Shown here: piece after piece, positions 26,891 through 33,989 of the stretch
Layout of the letters: every line of letters begins with the position of its first letter
How positions within the stretch are numbered: the first letter of the stretch is position 1
Assembly (NCBI GenBank): GCA_017307505.1
Contig: JAFKEE010000067.1
Span: forward strand, 1 to 46,740
Direction of reading: 5' to 3'
Length of the DNA: 46,740 bases
Source of the DNA: Acidobacteriota bacterium
Lineage (GTDB): Bacteria > Acidobacteriota > Terriglobia > Bryobacterales > Bryobacteraceae
The notes under the pieces: model-generated
The model's database searches: none
What the model was told of the DNA's origin: nothing
What the model saw: the letters and a program-made list of their open reading frames with translations, nothing else
Made by a program: the position numbers and the translations under genes

Positions 26891-27342
26891 GAATCCCGTC
26901 TCCTTCAACCCGGTAGAGTGCGGACCCGGATGGCGCCCCTCGTTCTTCTGAAGGGAGAATTCGGGATTCGGCGCAGGGCCGTCCGCATGGGTTCAGACGA
27001 GTCCGATTATAGGTTTCCCCCAAGCGCGGCAACCTCGGGCCCGGGCTCAAATAATCTCAAAGAATATCTGGGTGGATCCTGGCCCCTGTTAGCCCCTCGT
27101 TACCGCGTCGCTCCTGGCCGTTCTTACCCGGACTTTCATCTCGCCATGCGAACAACCTGCCTTTAAGTGCCGATCCATCGGCACCGCCGCTATCTCTTGA
27201 TTCTGCATTACGCCGGCCCGGAAGGCAGGAGGAATTCGTGATATTTCGGAGATTGGCCTGTTCGGAATTCTGGCAACGGCCGCCGGTTTCGGCGCCCTCG
27301 AACTCCTGATCCGGCAGTAAGTTTGCACTTTACAGGTACCAC
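26891..27342. other. Intergenic region between two minus-strand genes
   Basis: These 452 bases hold the putative promoter and operator of the gene starting at 26890, listed separately. A short open stretch at about 27192-27320 on the plus strand ends with a hydrophobic tail (GLFGILATAAGFGALELLIRQ) and a TAA at 27318. It has no ATG, GTG or TTG start in frame, so it is not called as a gene. It may be the remnant of a membrane-protein gene. Nothing else is recognised. Confidence 0.5.
27006..27060 (-). promoter_or_regulatory. Putative promoter and operator of the secreted TIM-barrel gene
   Basis: A minus-strand TATAAT lies at 27011-27006 with a poor -35 (GGTTGC at a 17-base spacing). TTGAGATTATTTGA at 27060-27047 matches the motif before the TonB receptor in 12 of 14 bases and has the same TTGA-N6-TTGA layout. 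The gap to the -10 is 35 bases, exactly ten more than at the receptor promoter. The predicted leader is about 108 bases. Confidence 0.5.
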
Positions 27343-29166
27343 CTAGCCAAACAGCCTCCGGTCGGCGTTGTGGAAATCGTTTGCATCGAAGTAAGGGCGC
27401 GCCCACTTGTCGTCGGTTGAGAGGAACCAACCTGCCTCTGCCGCCGCGTGCTGCTTGGAGGCTTGTGGCTTCTGCGCCGCGTCCGCTTTGGGACTCTGCG
27501 CAAGACGGTCCAGGAAGTTGAAGTGGTCCACGAGGGCCAGGGCCTCGATGGCAAAGACGGTCGCGACGTCGCCGTCGTGGATCTCCAGAAGATTGTCTCC
27601 ATTGTTCGCCTCGCCCCCCTGGGCCAGGTTGGATGATCCGCAATAGACCACGGGATCCTCGCCATTGAAGCCGCAGACCACAAACTTGTGGTGCACCTGG
27701 TGGCCGACGCCGCCAATGGTGCGCACCTGGTCAAATGGCGGCGGCAGTTGCGAGGTTCCGGGCTTACCGCTCACCAGCACGCCAGTCTTCTTCCCGACCG
27801 GGTACAGGAAGATGCCGCCCGGGTTGTCGGAGATACCAAAACTAAACACACTGCTGTTCTCATGAAGGTCCTTCAGCGCCGTGTACACCGGACTGGTCCC
27901 GTTATCCATCTCCATGACGGCGAACAGGACGCTGCCTCGGCCCTGGGCCGCCTGTCCCTCCTGAGCGATGCGATCCGCAACGCCCTGCAGGATGGAATCG
28001 GCAAACTGCTCTACATGCGGAGCAAAGGTGATGGTCGTCTTGGGGATCCCCTTTGCCTCGAAAGTGACTGCTTTCGAGCCGAAGTCCGAAGAGGCGAATT
28101 TGCTCTTTGAGGCCTTGCTGCTCCATACCTCCTCGAACATTCCTGAGTAAGCCTGGGCCACCTTCCGGTCGTCAAAATGCAGGATGTGATTGGAGTTCAC
28201 ATACAACCCGGTCACGGAGAAGTTGGTAGACCCGGTGAGAACCTGGGCAGGCCCCGAGCTGTCGGACACGATCAGAACTTTGTCGTGGGCATAGCGGCCG
28301 AAGTGCCCCCGCAAAATAGCGGCTTTGCCCTGGGCGGCCTGCCCGAACGCCTGCTCAAACTCGTCCTCGGGCGTGGCGCCGTTCGCGTTGTGATGAAGCG
28401 CGGCATTGTCGAGCAGCATGCGGATCCGACCCTGCCCCGCAAGCTGCAGCAGGATCTTCATCACATCCGGTTCGTTGAGATCGTAGGCGCACATGTCCAG
28501 ATGGAGAGACCTGTCGCCTAGCACCTGATTCAAGATGGTGAGGATTCTCTGGCGCGCCGTGAAGCCCAGCCAGTTGTACTCATCGGCGAAGGTGAATGCC
28601 TGGCCCCTGGCATTCGTGCCGGATTGTTGCGTCGTGTCGAAGAGGAGGGTCTTCTGTTTTGGCTGGATCAGGGCGGTGAGCCCGAAGTGGTGGACGAACG
28701 CCTGCGATTGTGTGTACCCACGAGTGAAGCCGAGCGCCAGGCTGCCCTTGCTGAACGGCTTCACATCGAGAGTGACCTGGGCACTCAATTGCGGATCCAG
28801 GGGCAACATTGACGCATTGGAATCAAAGTACCGGGGCGTGACGATATAGGTGTAGGAACCTTGCAAAGGATCCAGTCCCTGGTGGACTGAGCCGGGCACG
28901 TGAATCCAGCGAAACTTGTGGATGGGCGCGTTGATCGACGAATTGGCGGGCTCCGCCTGGTCCTGGGCGTGGCTGCCCGGCTTCTCGAACTGCAGGTTGT
29001 TCTGGATGTAGTAGGGTTGCTGCCCATGAGGCTTGCACTGAATGGTGAAGCCGGCAAATCCGGCGATTGACTTCGCATCACTGAAGTTGAAGGCAAGCAG
29101 CGTTTTCATATCGCCGGCATACGCCTTGACCGTAAACGCCCTGTTGGTTCCGATGATAGCCGCCAT
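27343..29166 (-). CDS. Phospholipase D-like protein with two HKD-type motifs
   Basis: The product is 607 residues from the second of two adjacent ATGs (29166), which is better spaced from GGAGG than the first; a GTG 18 bases farther out is unlikely. There is no signal peptide. Residues about 200-350 form a first PLD half (LHLDMCAYDLNEPDV ... RIRMLLDNAALHH ... HDKVLIVSDSSG ... VLTGSTNFSVTG). A second half ends with HHKFVVCGFNGEDPVVYCGSSNLA. The first HKD motif has its Asp one position late. The second has Gly where the Asp is expected, so it is atypical. The N-terminal about 190 residues are a beta-rich region of unknown type. Phosphodiesterase activity on lipid or nucleic acid is possible. 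No effector-immunity or defence genes are next to it. Confidence 0.75.
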   Translation of the reverse strand: MAAIIGTNRAFTVKAYAGDMKTLLAFNFSDAKSIAGFAGFTIQCKPHGQQPYYIQNNLQFEKPGSHAQDQAEPANSSINAPIHKFRWIHVPGSVHQGLDPLQGSYTYIVTPRYFDSNASMLPLDPQLSAQVTLDVKPFSKGSLALGFTRGYTQSQAFVHHFGLTALIQPKQKTLLFDTTQQSGTNARGQAFTFADEYNWLGFTARQRILTILNQVLGDRSLHLDMCAYDLNEPDVMKILLQLAGQGRIRMLLDNAALHHNANGATPEDEFEQAFGQAAQGKAAILRGHFGRYAHDKVLIVSDSSGPAQVLTGSTNFSVTGLYVNSNHILHFDDRKVAQAYSGMFEEVWSSKASKSKFASSDFGSKAVTFEAKGIPKTTITFAPHVEQFADSILQGVADRIAQEGQAAQGRGSVLFAVMEMDNGTSPVYTALKDLHENSSVFSFGISDNPGGIFLYPVGKKTGVLVSGKPGTSQLPPPFDQVRTIGGVGHQVHHKFVVCGFNGEDPVVYCGSSNLAQGGEANNGDNLLEIHDGDVATVFAIEALALVDHFNFLDRLAQSPKADAAQKPQASKQHAAAEAGWFLSTDDKWARPYFDANDFHNADRRLFG

Positions 29167-29441
29167 CATTCCCTCCGGATTCACAGCCCATCTCGGCTGT
29201 CGAGTCTAACATTATCCATTTGCCCCGTCTGGTCCCATCGAAAGTAATACAGGCCTATCTCAACTGATAGCTAAAGCAATGAAATGCAATAGCTTGTACT
29301 GGCTCTTACCAGTGAAAAAGGAACGTCGAAAAGATAGCGCATCCTGCGGGCTGGCGGCCCCCGGACTCCAAACCGTCGTGGTCTGCGGCGCACCGGCGGC
29401 GTTGTCCCGTCCCGGCTCAACCCCAGGTAGAATCGGAATCG

Positions 29442-30092
29442 ATGCTGTGGCAACTGGTTGGCGGAATTCGCGGCCTTCTGATGCTTGCCGGTCTCGCGGC
29501 CGCCGGGACCCTCATTCCCTGGAAGTTCGGGTTCATGTTTCTGGACCCGGCCATCATCCTCCCCTACACGGCGATCGCGATCCTCTTCGCCTCCAACTTC
29601 GTGGCCGGAGGGGTGGTGGGCCAGGATGATATGGGCACGATTCGCGGGCTCACCCTGGGCGGAACGCTCTTCGGCTGGCTCTGCTGGGTCCTCATTCTCG
29701 GCACTGCTTTCGCCGCCCTTGCTTCCTTCCGCGACCGGGTCGTCCTGCCGCCCGCCGGCATGCTCGCCGCCCTGGCTCTGTTTACGGCTTGCGTCTCCTG
29801 GCTCAGCGCCTGCCTCGCCGCCCTCGTAGCGGTCCAGGTCTTTACCGCCAAGGCGGCACGGGACCTCATGCGGATGGGCTTCTTTTTCGTGGTCCTGCTC
29901 CTGCTGGCCGGCTCCAGGTTTCTCCCCGCCGCCTGGCGGACCTCTTCCGCCAAACTGCTGACCGGCGAACAGTTGCCGCTCGTGCTCTGCGCAGCCTGTC
30001 CGATTCTCGTGATACTCGGCTTCCTCGCCCTCCGCCGCATCCCCACCCTGTTGGCCGATCGACACCTGGGCCTTTCCATTACCGGCGAATAG
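29442..30092 (+). CDS. Hypothetical polytopic membrane protein
   Basis: The 216-residue protein has about six hydrophobic segments (GLLMLAGLAAAGTLIPW; ILPYTAIAILFASNFVAGG; TLFGWLCWVLILGTAFAAL; MLAALALFTACVSWLSACLAALVAV; GFFFVVLLLLAGS; LVLCAACPILVILGFLAL). I do not recognise a family. The start ATG at 29442 has only a weak purine stretch upstream. The gene stands alone between the divergent PLD-like gene and the AAA ATPase gene, 89 bases before the latter. It could share a transcript with the ATPase, but the spacing gives little support. Confidence 0.7.
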   Translation: MLWQLVGGIRGLLMLAGLAAAGTLIPWKFGFMFLDPAIILPYTAIAILFASNFVAGGVVGQDDMGTIRGLTLGGTLFGWLCWVLILGTAFAALASFRDRVVLPPAGMLAALALFTACVSWLSACLAALVAVQVFTAKAARDLMRMGFFFVVLLLLAGSRFLPAAWRTSSAKLLTGEQLPLVLCAACPILVILGFLALRRIPTLLADRHLGLSITGE

Positions 30093-30181
30093 GCTGCGCG
30101 TCACATTAATTTGGCGGGAATAGCGAAACTGAGCCGAAGACTCCTCTCAAGCCCCTCCTGGCATCCGCCGATAGGACGAGG

Positions 30182-31510
30182 GTGAGCGTCGATTCTGTCC
30201 TTCCCTTGACCGCGGACGCGGAAGAGATTAAATTCGTTCCCCCGGTGCCTGAGACCCTGGAAGACCTGGGGCTTGCGCAATCGATGGTGGAGCAGATGAT
30301 CCTGAAGACCCTCTATTTTAGGGGTGACTCTTCGGGCCGCCTGCTGGCCAGTTCCATGGGGCTGAACTTCAGCGTCATCGCCTCGTTGATCGAGAACATG
30401 AAACGCCAGCACCTGCTGATGGCGAAGAGCAGCCTCGGCATCGGGGACATCAGCTCGACGTTTGCCCTGACTGAGGCCGCTCGCGAACTCACGCGCGAGT
30501 ACATCGAATCCAATTCCTATGTGGGCCGGATCCCCGTTCCCCTGGAGCAATATACCGTCGGCGTCAAGATGCAGCGCAACCGCTCAGACTGGCTCAGCAA
30601 GGACATGCTGACGAACGCCTTCAAGCACATGATCGTGAACGAGGCGACGATGAGCCACCTCGGTCCGGCGGTGAACGCAGGCAAATCGTTCCTCATCTAC
30701 GGCCAGCCTGGAAACGGCAAGACCTACCTGGCGGAAGGCCTCTTCAATATCGAATCGGAGCCCATCTACGCACCGTTCGCCATTGAGTATCAGGGGCAGA
30801 TTATCCAGCTCTACGATCCGAACTATCACAGCCGCCTGGATCAGGATAATTTCGAGATCAGCGCGTTCCACCGCGACCTGGACTTCGATGGGCGCTGGTT
30901 CCGCTGCAAGCGTCCGTTCATTATGTCGGGCGGCGAACTCGCGCTCGACATGCTCGACCTGAGCTTCAATCCGGCTTCCAAGATCTACGACGCTCCATTC
31001 CAGCTCAAGGCCAACAACGGCATCTATCTCATCGACGACTTCGGGCGGCAGAAGGTCACGCCGGCGGAAGTGCTCAACCGTTGGATTGTGCCGATGGAGC
31101 GCCGCATCGACTTCCTCACCTTCCGCACCGGTGGAAAAGCGCAGGTGCCGTTCGAATGCTTCCTGGTTTTCTCCACGAACCTGCGGCCGGAGCAACTGGG
31201 CGATGAGGCCTTCCTGCGCCGTATCCAGTACAAGATGTTCGTGCGGTCTCCGGAAGTGACCGAGTTCATCAAAATCTTCAAGCGCTTCTGCGAGAGCCAG
31301 AAGATCGAGTGTGACGACGCCACCATCGAGGAGTACATCGACAAGAAGTACATGCGGAGCGGCAAGCGGTTCCGGCGCTGCCAGGCGCGCGACGTCATCA
31401 CGCACGCCATCGACCTGATCCGCTTCGAACGCAAGCCGTACAAGCTCACGTTCGACATCCTGTCTCACGCCTTCGACATGACGTTCATCAGCGAAGAGTA
31501 CGAGAGCTAG
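30182..31510 (+). CDS. AAA family ATPase with N-terminal winged-helix-like region
   Basis: This is a 442-residue cytoplasmic ATPase. The N-terminal part (about 25-120) looks like a helical winged-helix segment (ILKTLYFRGDSSGRLLASSMGLNFSVIASLIENMKRQHLL). Walker A is GQPGNGKT at about 174-181. Walker B is GIYLIDDFGRQ near 280-290. A sensor-1-like segment FLVFSTNLRPEQL follows, then basic positions (RRIQYKM) and a helical lid. The GTG start follows AGGACGAGG. Its partner and process are unknown; such ATPases often remodel a protein complex. The 3' end overlaps the convergent transporter gene by 23 bases. It is not in a recognisable pilus or secretion cluster in this window. Confidence 0.85.
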   Translation: MSVDSVLPLTADAEEIKFVPPVPETLEDLGLAQSMVEQMILKTLYFRGDSSGRLLASSMGLNFSVIASLIENMKRQHLLMAKSSLGIGDISSTFALTEAARELTREYIESNSYVGRIPVPLEQYTVGVKMQRNRSDWLSKDMLTNAFKHMIVNEATMSHLGPAVNAGKSFLIYGQPGNGKTYLAEGLFNIESEPIYAPFAIEYQGQIIQLYDPNYHSRLDQDNFEISAFHRDLDFDGRWFRCKRPFIMSGGELALDMLDLSFNPASKIYDAPFQLKANNGIYLIDDFGRQKVTPAEVLNRWIVPMERRIDFLTFRTGGKAQVPFECFLVFSTNLRPEQLGDEAFLRRIQYKMFVRSPEVTEFIKIFKRFCESQKIECDDATIEEYIDKKYMRSGKRFRRCQARDVITHAIDLIRFERKPYKLTFDILSHAFDMTFISEEYES

Positions 31511-32708
31511 GCGGGACCTTCAGCATAAACAGGTAGATGAGTACGCCAGCCAGCAGCACGCCGGAGGACGTCAGAAACGCGGCCAGAAACGTGCCTGTGC
31601 GTTCGACCAGATAGCCGGTCACGACCGGGGCGACCACGCCACCCAGATTCCCCACCGCATTCTGCAGTCCGGTCCACTTGCCGGATGCTCCGGCGCCCGC
31701 CAGGTTCTGCGACAGCGCCCAGCAGTTCGACGTGTACAAGCCCAGGCCGGAGAACGCCAGCACCAGGAACGTCATGGACAGGATGTGCGAGGGTACGGTC
31801 GCGAACGGCAACATGATGGCCGTCAGGAGCAGGCCCGCGATCATGAAGTTGCGCCGCAGCGGCACGACTTCCGCGCCCTTGGCGATCATGCGGTCGGAGA
31901 TCCAGCCCGCCGTGATGGTGCACACCGCCGTCACGCAAAGAGGGAAGGCGTTGTAGATGGACATCATGCCCATCGTGAAGTGGCGCTCGCGGATGAGGAA
32001 CGACGGCAGCCACGTCAGCAGCAGGTACCAGTTGTAGTTGAAACAGAACAGGCCGATGAACGTCGCCCAGGCGGAGCGGCTGGCCAGCAGTTCCAACCAT
32101 CCCGGGCCTTCCTGCTTCTGCTGCCCGGCGGTGGTATCGCGCGGCGAGTAGTAAAGCCACGGCACCAGCCAGGCGAGGCTCAAGCCGCCCGTGAGGATAA
32201 AGAACCAGCGCCAGCCGTAGAGCCCGATCATCCAGCCGCCTAACAGGACGCCCACCGCGGGCCCGAACTTCGTCGCCGCGTCGATGATGCCGTTTGCCAG
32301 GCCGCGCTCTTCTTCCTTGAAGCCCTTCGACAGGATCTTGGAATAGGCGGGGTAGGCCACGGACTCGCCGATGCCCAGCAGCAAGCGGAACGCGACCAGC
32401 GCCGCGAACCCGGTGACCATGCCCATCGCAAGAGTGGCTACCGACCAGACCAGGAAGCCCAGCGCATAGACGCGTGCGACGTCGTAGCGATCCACCAGCC
32501 AGCCGGCCACGATCTGGAACAGGGCGTAGGTCCAGAAGAAGGCGGCCAGCAGGAAACCCATCTGCGAATCCCGCAGCCCGAGTTCCTTCGTCAGCTGCGG
32601 AGCAGCGATGCCCAGGTTGCCGCGGTCCATGTAATTGATCAACACAGACACGGCCAGCAACAGCAGCATGGGCCAGTGGGAGGGAGTGCGCTTGGCGTTG
32701 GAAGTCAC
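31488..32708 (-). CDS. MFS transporter, anion:cation symporter (ACS) type
   Basis: The 406-residue product, from a GTG start, has the 12-segment major facilitator layout. The first helix carries the ACS-like signature LLLAVSVLINYMDRGNLGIAAPQL. The loop after helix 2 is GWLVDRYDVARVYALG, and RLLLGIGESVAYPAYSKIL fits the fourth-helix motif of hexuronate, glucarate and phthalate permeases. A cytoplasmic loop lies near residues 190-205 (RDTTAGQQKQEGPG). It probably imports an organic anion such as a sugar acid with protons; the substrate is not evident. No ribosome-binding site is visible before the GTG. A TATACT nine bases upstream could give a nearly leaderless mRNA. The metallopeptidase-like gene ends 15 bases upstream. 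Confidence 0.9.
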   Translation of the reverse strand: MTSNAKRTPSHWPMLLLLAVSVLINYMDRGNLGIAAPQLTKELGLRDSQMGFLLAAFFWTYALFQIVAGWLVDRYDVARVYALGFLVWSVATLAMGMVTGFAALVAFRLLLGIGESVAYPAYSKILSKGFKEEERGLANGIIDAATKFGPAVGVLLGGWMIGLYGWRWFFILTGGLSLAWLVPWLYYSPRDTTAGQQKQEGPGWLELLASRSAWATFIGLFCFNYNWYLLLTWLPSFLIRERHFTMGMMSIYNAFPLCVTAVCTITAGWISDRMIAKGAEVVPLRRNFMIAGLLLTAIMLPFATVPSHILSMTFLVLAFSGLGLYTSNCWALSQNLAGAGASGKWTGLQNAVGNLGGVVAPVVTGYLVERTGTFLAAFLTSSGVLLAGVLIYLFMLKVPPSSRTLR

Positions 32709-32717
32709 AAAGCGGGC

Positions 32718-32723
32718 AGTATA
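32718..32723 (-). promoter_or_regulatory. Possible -10 box (TATACT) just before the MFS start codon
   Basis: On the minus strand TATACT ends ten bases before the GTG at 32708, with no Shine-Dalgarno in between. It would start a transcript with a leader of about three bases. No -35 box is clear. Confidence 0.3.
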
Positions 32724-33875
32724 TCAGTTGCCCATCGACGCCGTGACGGAGTTCGGGCTTCGCAGCGCATCCCGCACACCCTGTTCGCCCAGGCGGCGGT
32801 ACATTCGATCGACCGCCACCCACGACCAGGTGTAGAAGATGCGCGCCTGATCCGGGGATGCGCCGAGCACCGGCGGTGTCCGCAATCCCTCGACCAACGC
32901 CACATCGGCCGCTCCGGGGCGTTCGCCCGACCAGCGCATCGCCATGCCTTCGTGGAACCAGTGGGGGAAGCGGCCGCGTGCCGTGAGGCATGCATGCACG
33001 AGTTCGTGGGCCACGGCCTGGCGGGCCTCCCGCTGGAATGCCTGCCGGAAGAGCACCACACGAATACGGCCGTCGAACTGCCCGCCACTCCACTCCTCGG
33101 CGCCTGTTGTGGCCCGGTAGGCCTGCTGATTCTGGAGCACGAGGGGAATCTGTTCTTTCAGCTCACAGCCCAGAGCCGCGTCCAGCCGCGCGTATTCCTC
33201 GTTCGCGGCCGAGAGGACCTCCGCCGCGGTGCTTTCCCCAATCTCATCGCTGTTGTAGCGCAGGACGAAGCGGTAGCCGCGCAGCTTGTTGCGGCTGGTA
33301 TCTCCGGCCAGCTCGGCCCGCGCTTTGCCCATCAGGGCATCGATGGACGCATTGGGTGCCAGGGCTTGCGACTCCGTCCAATACTCTAGGGCCATGCGGG
33401 GTTCATCGCTGCGGTAGGCAGCCAGGCCGGCCAACGCCAGCGTGAGCGGATCCTTGCGGCCTTCCCGTCTCAGTGCCGACTCCATCTTCTGCAGGGCCAG
33501 CCGCGGCTGGTTTGCCTCGATCAGGGCCAGGACCTCGTTCGCGCCGGGCCTCTCGGCGGCCTCGTCCTTGAGCCGCGCCGTCTCGGCCTTCAACATCCTG
33601 GGCAGTTCCAGCTCGGATGCCGTTCGCAGGCCGGCGCGATAGGACTCCAGTCCTTCCAACTCGGAAGCCAGGACGTAGCCTGTCTGCCCTCCGCTGGCCA
33701 CCTTGTAGCAGGTGCCCGCGTCGCCCGAGATGGAGAAGCGCACCTGCACCACCGTGCCTTCGGCCAGGCGCGCCAGAGCATCGGCCTCTGTCGAGCAGGT
33801 GGAGCGCAGGACGGCTCCGCCGCCGTGCACGACGGGATCGCTGGCCAGAAACAGGAAGGCGAGAAGGGGGAGCAC
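32724..33875 (-). CDS. Secreted or anchored gluzincin metallopeptidase-like protein with SH3-like and TPR-like regions
   Basis: This 383-residue product has a GTG start and a short hydrophobic N-terminus (LPLLAFLFLASDP). An SH3-like region follows (about 20-75). A helical TPR-like stretch comes next (about 95-190, IEANQPRLALQKMESALRR, LALAGLAAYRSDEPRMALEYW). The C-terminal domain has the zinc motif HELVH (290-294) and a downstream FHEGMA with Glu309 as likely third ligand, as in MA-clan peptidases. It may process periplasmic proteins or peptidoglycan-linked peptides; the target is unknown. It lies just upstream of the MFS gene on the same strand and is divergent from the penicillin-acylase-like gene. 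Confidence 0.78.
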   Translation of the reverse strand: MLPLLAFLFLASDPVVHGGGAVLRSTCSTEADALARLAEGTVVQVRFSISGDAGTCYKVASGGQTGYVLASELEGLESYRAGLRTASELELPRMLKAETARLKDEAAERPGANEVLALIEANQPRLALQKMESALRREGRKDPLTLALAGLAAYRSDEPRMALEYWTESQALAPNASIDALMGKARAELAGDTSRNKLRGYRFVLRYNSDEIGESTAAEVLSAANEEYARLDAALGCELKEQIPLVLQNQQAYRATTGAEEWSGGQFDGRIRVVLFRQAFQREARQAVAHELVHACLTARGRFPHWFHEGMAMRWSGERPGAADVALVEGLRTPPVLGASPDQARIFYTWSWVAVDRMYRRLGEQGVRDALRSPNSVTASMGN

Positions 33876-33989
33876 CGCTCTATCTATCGGCGGAAACGCG
33901 CCAGGCGTCCAGACCCGGGTTATCCTGGATCGTGGCTCCGTCGCCAGAGCGGCAATGTCTCCGCCGCGCGCGAAGGAGTCTCCCCCTCA

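Noticed and set aside
27192-27320. Small membrane-protein ORF ending ALELLIRQ
   Set aside because: No ATG, GTG or TTG start in frame after the preceding stop; at most a remnant.
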